From Desulfobacula toluolica Tol2 (GTDB lineage: Bacteria > Desulfobacterota > Desulfobacteria > Desulfobacterales > Desulfobacteraceae), in contig NC_018645.1 in NCBI RefSeq assembly GCF_000307105.1, forward strand, positions 1,066,578 through 1,130,577: a stretch of DNA of 64,000 nucleotides, read 5' to 3'. Positions 9,251-17,574 of this stretch are shown here, piece after piece. The translations under genes were made by a program, and so were the position numbers. The stretch's first letter is position 1. Each line of letters opens with the position of its first letter. The notes under the pieces are model-generated. The model was not told the origin of the DNA and searched no databases. It worked only from the letters and a program-made list of their open reading frames with translations.

Positions 9251-10269
9251 AAAAGTTTGGTCTCATGATCCTGGTTTTCCTGGTGACAGTGTTTATCTGT
9301 CTGTGTACCGGACGCTATCCCATAAGTCCCGGGCATGTTGTTGGACTGCTTTTGTCGGGCGCTGGAATTGAAAGCCATGGCTTTGCTGCTCCGCCGGAAA
9401 TGATGATGATTTTCTGGAACATCAGGGTGCCCAGAATCCTTCTCAGCATTATGATCGGTGCCGGGATTTCCATTTCAGGGGCCGTGTTCCAGGCGCTTTT
9501 CAGGAATCCCCTGGCCGCACCGGATATTCTGGGGGTGACGGCTGGCTCCTGTTTTGGTGCGGCCCTGGCCATCATGTTTTTAACTCCTCTTGCCTGGGTC
9601 ATCCAAACCAGTGCCTTTATATTCGGTATTGTAGCGGTGACGCTTGCCTATATCCTGGCGTCCTGGAGCCGGGACAGTTCTCCCTCGGTACTTGTGATTT
9701 CCGGGATTGTCATTTCAGCCGTATTCCAGGCAGGACTTTCCTTTATAATGTACCTTGCCAATCCATATGACCAGATGGCACAGATCGTATTCTGGATCAT
9801 GGGCAGTTTCCATATGGCGTCCTGGACCAAGGTTCAGGTGACCCTTCCGGTTCTGGTTCCAGGTATTTTTTTGATGACGATTTTTTCCTGGCGCCTGAAC
9901 ATCATGACTCAGGGAGAAGAAGATGTATTGTCCATGGGAATCAATATTTTTCGGTGGCGGATTTTTTATGTCCTGGTCAGCACGCTTATGGTGGCCTGTG
10001 CCGTGGCATCCGTGGGAACGGTTGCCTGGATCGGGCTGATTGTACCTCACATTGCAAGATACCTGGCCGGAGCGGAACATAGCAGGCTGATTCCTGTTAC
10101 GGCGGTTTTAGGCGGGGTTTTCCTCATGGTCATGGACAGCGTTGCCAGAAGTGTCATGCTGTCTGAAATTCCTATCAGCATTGTCACATCCATATTTGGC
10201 GCACCCTTTTTAGGTTATCTGGTTATCAGTGCCGGTCAAGCGAGGTTTGGACATGAATCTGGCCGTTGA
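9247..10269 (+). CDS. FecCD/BtuC-type permease of importer B
   Basis: A 340-residue polytopic permease. Family signatures are IRVPRILLSIMIGAGISISG, FRNPLAAPDILGVTAG, VAWIGLIVPHIARYL and EIPISIVTSIFGAPFLGYL, with about ten predicted helices. It starts with an ATGA overlap on the lipoprotein stop. The C-terminal part (AEHSRLIPVTAVLGG, SVARSV) is closest to the permease at 42622-43647, matching the B-type pairing of the binding proteins and ATPases. Confidence 0.92.
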   Translation: MKKFGLMILVFLVTVFICLCTGRYPISPGHVVGLLLSGAGIESHGFAAPPEMMMIFWNIRVPRILLSIMIGAGISISGAVFQALFRNPLAAPDILGVTAGSCFGAALAIMFLTPLAWVIQTSAFIFGIVAVTLAYILASWSRDSSPSVLVISGIVISAVFQAGLSFIMYLANPYDQMAQIVFWIMGSFHMASWTKVQVTLPVLVPGIFLMTIFSWRLNIMTQGEEDVLSMGINIFRWRIFYVLVSTLMVACAVASVGTVAWIGLIVPHIARYLAGAEHSRLIPVTAVLGGVFLMVMDSVARSVMLSEIPISIVTSIFGAPFLGYLVISAGQARFGHESGR

Positions 10270-11065
10270 AAATATCAGCGCAGGATACGGGAAAACCCAG
10301 GTGATTTCTAACATCAACCTGGCTGTCGGGCCGGGCAGGATCTGTGCCCTCATGGGCAGAAACGGATCAGGGAAAACCACATTGTTACGCTGTATTAACG
10401 GAGTTATCTCCCCGTTTGAAGGCAAGGTTTCGATCATGGGCAAGGATATTTGCAGGCTTTCCCGGGACCGGATTGCCGGGATGATCAGCGTGGTTCCCCA
10501 GGTAAGCTTTTCTCCATTTTCCTTTTCCTGCATGGATATGGTGCTTATGGCCGGGGCGTCACGGATCAAGGCATGGTCAGCCCCGTCAAAAAAAGACAGG
10601 GAAAAGGCTTTTTCAGTGATGGCTGAAGCAGGTATCGATCATATGGCCGACAGTGCTTTTAATTCCATATCCGGCGGCGAACGCCAGCTGGTCATGCTGG
10701 CAAGGGGGCTGTTCCAGGACACGCCGGTTATGCTCCTGGACGAACCCAATTCCCACCTTGATTTTACCAACCAGCACAGAATCATGGCTCTGATGCAGAC
10801 GCTTGTGAAAAAAAGGAAGACAACGGTTTTAATCACCCTGCATGATCCCAATCTGGTCTATTATTATTGTGATGAAGTGGTCCTTCTTCACAATGGCGGT
10901 GTGGTGGCTTCAGGAGAAACCCGGACGACCATGACGGATGATGTTCTGTCCAGGGTGCTGGGAGACAATATCCAGTGTGATGTCACCCTGAAAGGTGTTT
11001 TTGTAGTTACCCCGAAACAGATAAATTCCCCAAATAATAACTCCGGTATAAAGGTGAAGATATGA
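10253..11065 (+). CDS. ABC transporter ATPase of importer B
   Basis: A 270-residue ATPase. Walker A is LMGRNGSGKTTLL, the signature ISGGERQLVML, Walker B MLLDEPNSHLDF, and the switch region TLHDPN. ATG 10253 is preferred to an upstream in-frame GTG (10229) because GAGG sits seven bases before it; the gene begins inside the permease gene. The HDPN switch motif is shared with the B-type ATPase at 43638. A C-terminal extension of about 40 residues after the core resembles other FecE/BtuD-like subunits. Confidence 0.92.
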   Translation: MNLAVENISAGYGKTQVISNINLAVGPGRICALMGRNGSGKTTLLRCINGVISPFEGKVSIMGKDICRLSRDRIAGMISVVPQVSFSPFSFSCMDMVLMAGASRIKAWSAPSKKDREKAFSVMAEAGIDHMADSAFNSISGGERQLVMLARGLFQDTPVMLLDEPNSHLDFTNQHRIMALMQTLVKKRKTTVLITLHDPNLVYYYCDEVVLLHNGGVVASGETRTTMTDDVLSRVLGDNIQCDVTLKGVFVVTPKQINSPNNNSGIKVKI

Positions 11066-12108
11066 AATGCAATTTTTGTGAACGCAGATGTGACCTTACG
11101 GCAGGCAAAAGCTTTTGCGGTATGTACAGAGAAGATGGGGGCCGGGTGGTTGAAACCTATCCTGATAAATGGTGTACCTATTTTGTATCCCGGGTTGAAT
11201 CTGTCCCGTTTTACCATGCCTATCCAGGTTCCCGGTCTATGATCATCGGGACGGCCGGCTGCAATTTTCGTTGCAGGTACTGTTCCAACGGATTTATTGC
11301 CTGCCGTAACCCTGCCGATGTCCAGGATGTGATGTATGAATTTTCCCCTGAAAAACTGGTGGCCATGGCTCAAAAGCTTGGATGCCACAATATTGTTTTC
11401 AATGTAAATGAACCGGCTGTGTCTCTGCCAAGTCTTTTGCGGGTAAAAGCGTATGCCAAAAAAGCGGGTATACCCATGGGATGTCTGACCAATGGGTATA
11501 CCACGCAAGAGTCCACCCGGATGATGGCGGATATTTTTTCTTTTGTTCATGTGGGCCTCAAGGGATTTTCCAATGCATTTTATAAAAAATATGTGGGAGT
11601 GGACAGCATTGAGCCTATTCTTCGCAATATAAAATTTTTTGCAGACCATTGCCATTTGGAGATTGCCTCTCCTGTGATCGAAGATGTCAATGATCATGAA
11701 TTATTTGATATTGCAACATTTATTCATGATATTCATCCCCATATCCCCTGGCATGTGTTCAGGCTTTTGCCGGAGCATAATATGAAGGGTTCGGTGTATC
11801 CGAATATCGAACGGATGAACCAGGCCCTTGAATCTTCCAGAAATCTGTTGCCTTATGTCTATTTTCATAATTTTGTGGGGTCTGACTGGGTTAACACTCT
11901 TTGTCCCAATTGCGGTGCAACAGTTATTAAACGGTTCAGTCTGGGATGTTCCGGGGACCAGCTGGATGAATTTTTAGCCCCTGACAACACCTGCATAAAT
12001 TGCTGCACAAAGATTGCCATGCTGGGCACCAAGGTGGCCTGGGATGAAAAAAGCGGTAATATAAAAAGCGGGGATGCAAAAAACCATACGGTAAAGGAGG
12101 TGGGTTAA
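11062..12108 (+). CDS. Radical SAM protein with N-terminal Cys motif
   Basis: A 348-residue cytosolic iron-sulfur enzyme. The radical SAM CxxxCxxC motif is C67, C71, C74 (GCNFRCRYC). Before it is a Cys motif C3, C6, C10, C19, as in proteins related to pyruvate-formate-lyase activase and the AmmeMemoRadiSam group. A second Cys group lies near the C-terminus (LCPNCG and TCINCC), perhaps for another cluster. It overlaps the importer B ATPase by four bases. The reaction cannot be deduced. The position suggests a step acting on what importers A/B bring in. It is a relative of the N-terminal part of the protein at 14853. Confidence 0.88.
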   Translation: MKCNFCERRCDLTAGKSFCGMYREDGGRVVETYPDKWCTYFVSRVESVPFYHAYPGSRSMIIGTAGCNFRCRYCSNGFIACRNPADVQDVMYEFSPEKLVAMAQKLGCHNIVFNVNEPAVSLPSLLRVKAYAKKAGIPMGCLTNGYTTQESTRMMADIFSFVHVGLKGFSNAFYKKYVGVDSIEPILRNIKFFADHCHLEIASPVIEDVNDHELFDIATFIHDIHPHIPWHVFRLLPEHNMKGSVYPNIERMNQALESSRNLLPYVYFHNFVGSDWVNTLCPNCGATVIKRFSLGCSGDQLDEFLAPDNTCINCCTKIAMLGTKVAWDEKSGNIKSGDAKNHTVKEVG

Positions 12109-13272
12109 ATGAGCCTGGCAATGATTGACGCAAGGGAATGGCAGAACCTGTTTGACCTTGAAACCGGTCAAAAAAGGGCGGATGACAGCCCTATTGTTTC
12201 CATGGTCAGCCAGGTGCTGGACAATAATCCTTATCCCGGAGATATTGATGAAAAAGCCAATCAATGGGTCAGCAAAACCGCACTGGACCTGATTGAACGT
12301 TATGACCCCGGCCTGGTATGCTTGAGTTATGTTCAGCAGTTTTTTGCCAACCGGTATTTTGATCATCCGAAACCGGAAAAGCACAGGATGTTTTGTGCTG
12401 CCATGACAGAGGCTTTGCAGTTTATTGAAACATCCGGCTACACTCCTGTTATTGTCGGAACCGGCGGTATGGTTCCTTTGCAAGGGGATATTGATCTGTC
12501 AGGGCTGGACGGCCTTGCCATTTCCTCCAACTGGTCCGCCCGGTACTGCGGAGTGCATTCTCCAAGTTCTGCCGACATGGTGTTTCTCAAGTCCCTTAAA
12601 TCAAAGGGTCTCATTGAGAGGATCATTTCAAAAGAAGAATGGATAAATCTGTTTGCATCGGTTCAGACGGATCTGGACAGGGCTGAGGATGAAGGTCTCA
12701 TGCCGGATTTTCTGGTTGTATCAACCCAGGGGTTTGCCTTTAAAACCATGGGAACCACCTTGCGAAAGCCTGTCAATGTTCCGGAAAACAATTTTAAAAT
12801 TCCCGTTTACACCCCTTTGGGAAGGATTGAAGATTTAAGGCAGATCAAAAGTTTGATCCGGTCAAACCTGGGCCATCATAAAATTGCTTTGATTCTGGTG
12901 GAGGGCGTGGGTCAAGAGTATTTTCCAGGCAACAGCTTTTTATGCGGAAACGGTCCTGGATGGTTCTGCAATGAACCAGGAGACGCATTTTACCTGACTC
13001 TCTCCACAGGCAAATATCAGCCCTTTGCCTATCCTGCCGGATACCGTTATTTTGATCAGGATGTGGAAAACATCCGGTTTCCTTTTTCCGGGTACATGAC
13101 CAACATCCCGGAAAATACCCTGGCCCTGGACCATGCCGGTAAAAGCATTGCCGTGGGCAATCGCAGTATTTTCATGCACATGGTGTTCGGGGTGGATATT
13201 GCTGTTGAGTGTTTTGCCAGAAATTTGTTCAATCAGGGCTGTATGGCTGTTATTCACAATAAGGACAAGTAG
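12109..13272 (+). CDS. Protein of unknown function in locus 1
   Basis: 387 residues, no signal peptide and no clear membrane helix. GGAGG precedes ATG 12109 and it directly follows the radical SAM gene, so expression is coupled. I do not recognise the family. Visible features are ERYDPGLVCLSY, a Gly-rich VIVGTGGMVPLQGDIDL, SNWSARYCGVHSPSSAD, FLVVSTQGFAF and a C-terminal half rich in aromatic residues. The pattern of 'DPGLVCLSYVQQ' followed by 'TPVIVGTGG' is faintly like alkaline-phosphatase-superfamily enzymes, but I see no convincing metal-ligand set and do not claim it. Confidence 0.75.
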   Translation: MSLAMIDAREWQNLFDLETGQKRADDSPIVSMVSQVLDNNPYPGDIDEKANQWVSKTALDLIERYDPGLVCLSYVQQFFANRYFDHPKPEKHRMFCAAMTEALQFIETSGYTPVIVGTGGMVPLQGDIDLSGLDGLAISSNWSARYCGVHSPSSADMVFLKSLKSKGLIERIISKEEWINLFASVQTDLDRAEDEGLMPDFLVVSTQGFAFKTMGTTLRKPVNVPENNFKIPVYTPLGRIEDLRQIKSLIRSNLGHHKIALILVEGVGQEYFPGNSFLCGNGPGWFCNEPGDAFYLTLSTGKYQPFAYPAGYRYFDQDVENIRFPFSGYMTNIPENTLALDHAGKSIAVGNRSIFMHMVFGVDIAVECFARNLFNQGCMAVIHNKDK

Positions 13273-13289
13273 GTTAAAGGAGAGGCAAA

Positions 13290-13937
13290 ATGATAAAAAG
13301 ATTTTATATGTTATTTTTTGTTGTTCTTTTTTTTGCCGGTATCACCTGGGCATTTGACGGAGACAAAGAAAAGCTCATCACACTCGAAAAGAGAATCGCG
13401 TCGTACTCCATAAATAATTCCTTTAAAGACGATTTGTTCGGTCTGGCCGTTGTGAAAAATGCTCTTGTGTCAATTCAAGAAGGCTCCGGCGGCATCGGGG
13501 CCTGTCTTGTGGACAGTTCAACCGGCAAGGTTGTGGAATATGGCCGTAACCGCCAGTATACGACTTATTTTCGCAGTGATCTTCATGCTGAAATGGATCT
13601 TCTTAACAGGTATGAAGACAGGGTGCAAAAAAAACGGACATCAAATAAAGATAACACTCCCAGGGACTGTAAAGATCTTGTTTTGATTACTTCGGTGGAA
13701 CCCTGTCCCATGTGCCTGACACGAATCATCAATTCGGGAATCAAAACAGTTCTTTATGTGGTGGAAGACAAACAGGGGGGGATGGCGACGCGCATTGACA
13801 GCCTGCCGCCGTTCTGGCGCAAGTTTGCTGCTGACCGGGAATTCAGACAAGCAGACTGTTCGCCGGAAATCAGGAAAATCGCCCATGACCTGTTTCATTT
13901 TTCTCATAGAAACTTTGTTGGAAAAAGAGTAAAGTAA
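13290..13937 (+). CDS. Exported zinc-dependent deaminase (CMP/dCMP deaminase fold)
   Basis: 215 residues with a Sec signal peptide (residues 1-21, ending GITWA). The cytidine/deoxycytidylate-deaminase-like active site is intact: HAE at 99-101 (zinc ligand His and catalytic Glu) and PCPMC with C139 and C142. Family members deaminate bases or nucleosides, usually in the cytosol, so a signal peptide is unusual. GGAG lies upstream of ATG 13290. The context is an uptake operon, which raises the possibility that it acts on a nucleotide-like part of a periplasmic ligand (for example a lower-ligand base). That is speculation; the substrate is unknown. Confidence 0.82.
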   Translation: MIKRFYMLFFVVLFFAGITWAFDGDKEKLITLEKRIASYSINNSFKDDLFGLAVVKNALVSIQEGSGGIGACLVDSSTGKVVEYGRNRQYTTYFRSDLHAEMDLLNRYEDRVQKKRTSNKDNTPRDCKDLVLITSVEPCPMCLTRIINSGIKTVLYVVEDKQGGMATRIDSLPPFWRKFAADREFRQADCSPEIRKIAHDLFHFSHRNFVGKRVK

Positions 13938-14022
13938 AATAAGCGCAATGCTTATAGTTCAAACGATTCCCGTCACACGTCCGGGGATCAAATCTAACCA
14001 TAATAATAAAAAGGAGATAACC

Positions 14023-14193
14023 ATGTGTGATTGCAATTGCCAACACCCGGAAAAACTCAAAGACAAACCTGAAAACTGTACGCCCCAACAGGTAGAAGAA
14101 TGCCATGGGAAAACAGGTGACCATCCCTGCACCTGCCATTCCGAATCAGGAAAAAAAATCAGCAGCAAAATGCCGGATAAAAAGGAAGATTAA
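14023..14193 (+). CDS. Small Cys-rich protein
   Basis: 56 residues; ATG 14023 is supported by AAGGAG seven bases upstream. It begins MCDCNCQHPE and contains CTPQQVEECHG followed by GDHPCTCH; seven Cys and three His in all suggest metal binding. Short proteins with an ECHG...HPC pattern are seen in anaerobes, but I know of no assigned function. It ends directly against the next methyltransferase gene and may be an accessory metal-handling or regulatory peptide. Confidence 0.72.
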   Translation: MCDCNCQHPEKLKDKPENCTPQQVEECHGKTGDHPCTCHSESGKKISSKMPDKKED

Positions 14194-14847
14194 ATGACGA
14201 CCGAGAATCCATACAAAGATGATACAGAAGATCGTAAAGCTGCCAGAGCAATGGATGAGATTGTCAAAACCGTGTTTGCACCTATTTATCCGTTGATTGC
14301 CGAACAGATCAAATCCAAACACGGCATTGTCACCGGCAACTGCATTGATCTTGGCAGCGGCCCTGCAGCCCTGTCCATTGCTCTTGCCAGGATTACGGAT
14401 CTGAACCTGTATGCCCTGGATCAGTCAGTACACAGCTATGCCATTGCAACTGCCAATATTGAAGAACAGGGCCTGGCTGAAAGGATTACCCCGGTGAGAG
14501 GAAATGTAGAAGACATGCCTTTTGATGATAATTATGCCGATCTTATTGTTTCCAGGGGTTCTGTTTTTTTCTGGGAAGATCTGAAAGCTGCGTTTAACGA
14601 AATTTACAGGGTACTTAAACCCGGCGGGAAAACTCATATAGGCGGCGGATTTGGCTCTGCTGAACTGAAAAAATCCATTTTCATGGAAATGGCCAAAAAA
14701 GATGGTGAGTTTGCTCAAAAAAGCAAAGGCCGGATGAATCCTGAAAATATGAAAAGGATTAAAACCGCCCTGAACAACTCCCATGCGTCTCAATATGACA
14801 TGACACAGTCGGATGCTGGATTCTGGATTCACATTACAAAGGAGTAA
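14194..14847 (+). CDS. Class I SAM-dependent methyltransferase (UbiE/type 11-like)
   Basis: 217 residues. Motif I is CIDLGSGPAALSIAL near residue 51, motif II LYALDQSV, then NVEDMPFDDNYADLIVS and a post-motif IYRVLKPGGKTHIGG, typical of type 11 methyltransferases. The acceptor is unknown. It starts immediately after the Cys-rich gene stop, with a ribosome site AAGGA in that gene's end, and is followed five bases later by the radical SAM fusion. Its pairing with a radical SAM enzyme suggests modification of a cofactor or chelate. Confidence 0.87.
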   Translation: MTTENPYKDDTEDRKAARAMDEIVKTVFAPIYPLIAEQIKSKHGIVTGNCIDLGSGPAALSIALARITDLNLYALDQSVHSYAIATANIEEQGLAERITPVRGNVEDMPFDDNYADLIVSRGSVFFWEDLKAAFNEIYRVLKPGGKTHIGGGFGSAELKKSIFMEMAKKDGEFAQKSKGRMNPENMKRIKTALNNSHASQYDMTQSDAGFWIHITKE

Positions 14848-14852
14848 AACTC

Positions 14853-16589
14853 ATGAAATGCCCTGTTTGTGAACTGGGGTGTAATATTAAAGAAGGGGAA
14901 TACGGCCGGTGCCGGATGATGACCAACCGGGACGATGCCATTGAAGAACGTTTTGCCGACCGCTATTCCACCTTGTTTCCCATTTCTATTGAGACCATGC
15001 CCACCCTGCATTTCTACCCCAGGCATAAATTTTTGCAGGTGTCTTCCATTGGCTGCAATTTTTCCTGTCCCGGATGTATTTCCGAGGTCCTGACCATGGG
15101 AACGGAAACCATCTGTGCTGCATTGAAACATTTGCCGCCTGAAAAGGTCATTGCAAAGGCCATCAAAGAAAACTGCAAGGGCATTGCCTTTTGCATCAAT
15201 GATCCCACCGTATCTTTTTTCACCTTTCTTAAGCTTGCAAAGGCGGCGAAAAAAAAGGGCCTTCTGGTGGGATTTTCAACCAACGGTTATTTTACCCGAG
15301 ACGCGCTTGAGCAGCTTATTGAGTTTACTGATTTTGTCAATATCGGTTTCAAAGGGTTTTGTGACGACCGGTATAAATCCTGCGGGGTGAGTTCATCCGC
15401 ACCTGTTTTCAGGAATTTAACCCACCTGTTTGAGGCGGGTGTCCATGTGGAAGCTGCAGCCATTCATATGAAGGGATATGAGGACGAAGTCAGGCAGATT
15501 GCACGGTTTGTGGAATCATTGTCAGCAGATATTCCTTTCCAGGTGATGCGTTTTGTGCCCTTTGGAGAGGCGGATATTGAATTTGAACCCACCATCCGGG
15601 AATCCGAGGCTCTGTGCCTGGATCTGAAACAACAATTGAACCATGTATATTTGTTCAATTGTCCTGGTACTGAGCTGCTGAACACATGCTGCCCGGACTG
15701 TGGCACAACTGTGATCACCCGGGAATTTTTCGGCCCAATGGGCTCCAGGATCATTAAAACCCTGCCGGATGCGATCTGCCAATGTGGCCGGCAGCCTGTT
15801 ATCAAAGGAGATATCGCACAACTGCGGTATGATGAACACGGTTTTTTCGGGGGATACCGTACGACCAGGGCATTTGAAATGCTGCATGCCATAATGGTCT
15901 GCATTGGTGCTGATGACCCTGAAAAGGTATCCCGATTATGGTTTGATCTTTTTGAATCAAACTATCTTAAAGAATTTCATGAGACCGTACAGCTGCCGGG
16001 AGAATATGGGAATATTATTGACCGGCTGTCGCAAAAAACCGATTGTGTTGAAACCGGCAACCGGCTCAAACAGACCATCAACACAACCCTGGATTTGATC
16101 TCCTCAAAAACCCGTGATGTTGAACGGCCAACCGTATATTATGCAATGGGATACCCTTTGTTTGCCCTGAATGCGGAACGCTTTGAAACCAACCTTGTGG
16201 AGGCTGCCGGGGGCAACTGCCTGAACAAACGCCTGACCCGGAAAGGCAAACCCGGCGTGACCATCACCCGTGAGGAATTAATGGCATGGAACCCGGATAT
16301 TATTTTTATTTCAGGTTTTTTGTCCTGTCCTGCGTCTGATTTTTATGACTATTGCATCAAGCATGATATTCGGGTAAGCGCAGTTGAAAACAACCGGATA
16401 TATGACCATTTCCCGCTGTGGGATTTTGGCAGCCCTCGGTGGATGCTGGGGTTGATGTACATTGCCAATACGCTTCACCCCCAAATTTTTAATTTTGATA
16501 TGGAAAAAGAAGCCAATCGGTTTTATACTGCATTTTTTAATCGACCCTTTGATGCAAAAAAAGCCAACAGATCTTTTTACAGGGTCTGA
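14853..16589 (+). CDS. Radical SAM enzyme fused to a periplasmic-binding-protein-like lobe
   Basis: 578 residues. The N-terminal half parallels the radical SAM protein at 11062: Cys motif C3, C6, C10, C20, then the cluster motif C68, C72, C75 (GCNFSCPGC), and CCPDCG later. Residues about 425-578 are like the C-lobe of BtuF/TroA binding proteins: RFETNLVEAAGGNCL, ELMAWNPDIIFISG, WDFGSPRWMLGLMYIANTL, HPQIFNFDMEKEANRFY. The last part matches the ends of the B-type binding proteins (WDYPAPHCVLGVVWSAKTL; WDFPSPLSVLASLWIAQKI). There is no signal peptide, so this lobe sits in the cytosol. I infer that it recognises the imported ligand for the radical SAM reaction. The start is fixed by AAGGAG upstream of ATG 14853. 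Confidence 0.85.
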   Translation: MKCPVCELGCNIKEGEYGRCRMMTNRDDAIEERFADRYSTLFPISIETMPTLHFYPRHKFLQVSSIGCNFSCPGCISEVLTMGTETICAALKHLPPEKVIAKAIKENCKGIAFCINDPTVSFFTFLKLAKAAKKKGLLVGFSTNGYFTRDALEQLIEFTDFVNIGFKGFCDDRYKSCGVSSSAPVFRNLTHLFEAGVHVEAAAIHMKGYEDEVRQIARFVESLSADIPFQVMRFVPFGEADIEFEPTIRESEALCLDLKQQLNHVYLFNCPGTELLNTCCPDCGTTVITREFFGPMGSRIIKTLPDAICQCGRQPVIKGDIAQLRYDEHGFFGGYRTTRAFEMLHAIMVCIGADDPEKVSRLWFDLFESNYLKEFHETVQLPGEYGNIIDRLSQKTDCVETGNRLKQTINTTLDLISSKTRDVERPTVYYAMGYPLFALNAERFETNLVEAAGGNCLNKRLTRKGKPGVTITREELMAWNPDIIFISGFLSCPASDFYDYCIKHDIRVSAVENNRIYDHFPLWDFGSPRWMLGLMYIANTLHPQIFNFDMEKEANRFYTAFFNRPFDAKKANRSFYRV

Positions 16590-16645
16590 CTTATATCTGA
16601 AACTTATGTATGATAAAGGGTCTGATAACCATAGAGAGGCATGTT

Positions 16646-17371
16646 ATGACCGATATTTATACCCAGTTGAAAAATCGCGCCCAAACCTTATGGGAACCTG
16701 AAAATCTGCTCAATGAAAAAATCGTGATCACGGCCAGGGCCTTGTCAACCCAGGAAGCCATTGGAAATCCTGAAGATGATGATTACCCCATCCAGAAGGG
16801 AAATGAAAAACTGATGCAGGCTGAATTCAAAGGTTCGTGCGGCCAGGCATTCACAGATCATTTCGGTAATTTTGAAGGCACTTTAAAAGATATCCTTGAT
16901 ATGCCTCTTACCAATAATTTTCAAAAAGCCGTTTTTATATCCGCTTTGAATGCTGTTTTAAGGTTTCAGGGAAAAGCTGATAAAACCATTCATTGCCATG
17001 ATGAGGAACCTGTGGCCTGTGCCGTAAAACTTGTTGCCTATATCCGGGAACACTACGGGGATGTGAAAATAACCCAGATCGGATTTCAACCGAGAATGGC
17101 CCAGCACCTGGTCCCTGTTTTTCCTTTGCGCTTGATTGATCTTGACCCGGAGAATATCGGGCAGAAAAAACAGGGAGTACTGATCGAAGGAGCTGATGCC
17201 ACGGATGACGCCATTGACTGGTGCGATCTTCTCCTGGTCACCGGCACCACGGTTGCCAACGGCTCCATTGAATTGTTTTTAAACCGCAAACCCATTTTGT
17301 TTTACGGCACAACCATTGCCGGGGCTGCCGAACTCATGGGATGGGACAGGTTCTGCCTTAAAGCCACCTGA
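16646..17371 (+). CDS. DUF4213/DUF364-family protein (putative heavy-metal chelation)
   Basis: 241 residues. ATG 16646 is preferred over an upstream in-frame start because GAGAGG lies just before it. N-terminal portion YPIQKGNEKLMQAEFKGSCG resembles the DUF4213 domain; the second half (KITQIGFQPRMAQHLV, DLDPENIG, WCDLLLVTGTTVANGSIE, ILFYGTTIAGAAELMGWDRFC) resembles DUF364, described in domain databases as a putative heavy-metal chelation domain. It is the last gene of the operon and is followed by a terminator. Function is unproven; the position supports metal-ligand handling. Confidence 0.85.
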   Translation: MTDIYTQLKNRAQTLWEPENLLNEKIVITARALSTQEAIGNPEDDDYPIQKGNEKLMQAEFKGSCGQAFTDHFGNFEGTLKDILDMPLTNNFQKAVFISALNAVLRFQGKADKTIHCHDEEPVACAVKLVAYIREHYGDVKITQIGFQPRMAQHLVPVFPLRLIDLDPENIGQKKQGVLIEGADATDDAIDWCDLLLVTGTTVANGSIELFLNRKPILFYGTTIAGAAELMGWDRFCLKAT

Positions 17372-17414
17372 CAAAGAAGAAGCAAATTCTTTGGATATTC
17401 CATAGTTTTTCTGG

Positions 17415-17452
17415 AGGTGGCCAACCTGTTTCTGCCGGCCACCTTTGTTTAT
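17415..17452 (+). terminator. Terminator at the end of locus 1
   Basis: AGGTGGCC pairs with GGCCACCT around a 14-base loop (17415-17444), followed by TTGTTTATTT. It lies 44 bases after the DUF364 stop codon. Confidence 0.8.
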
Positions 17453-17488
17453 TTGACCCGCCTGTTTTAACTCTGCTGATTCCGATAC

Positions 17489-17517
17489 TTGACAAATGCA
17501 AACACTCATACTAATAA
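17489..17517 (+). promoter_or_regulatory. Sigma-70 promoter of the first formate dehydrogenase gene
   Basis: TTGACA at 17489-17494, a 17-base spacer beginning AATG, and TAATAA at 17512-17517. Four bases separate it from the palindrome at 17522. The promoter at 22573-22601 has the same start (TTGACAAATG), spacer length and distance to its own palindrome. Confidence 0.75.
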
Positions 17518-17521
17518 TCAT

Positions 17522-17545
17522 CGCTATGTCAAATTTGACATAACA
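17522..17545. promoter_or_regulatory. Inverted-repeat operator upstream of formate dehydrogenase 1
   Basis: CGCTATGTCA, AATT-containing centre, TGACATAACA; the inner 18 bases (17525-17542) are a perfect palindrome. It lies just after the -10 element and covers the probable transcription start, a repressor position. A matching copy is at 22545-22568. The outer C-G-n-T-A-T / A-T-A-A-C-r pattern recalls ModE-type molybdate/tungstate sites, which would suit a Mo/W enzyme, but the regulator is not identified. Confidence 0.65.
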
Positions 17546-17574
17546 CTAAGCAATGAAATAATATGGAGAAGCTC

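Noticed and set aside
12109-13272. Alkaline-phosphatase-superfamily phosphodiesterase
   Set aside because: Only a faint resemblance; the metal-binding Asp/His set could not be traced.
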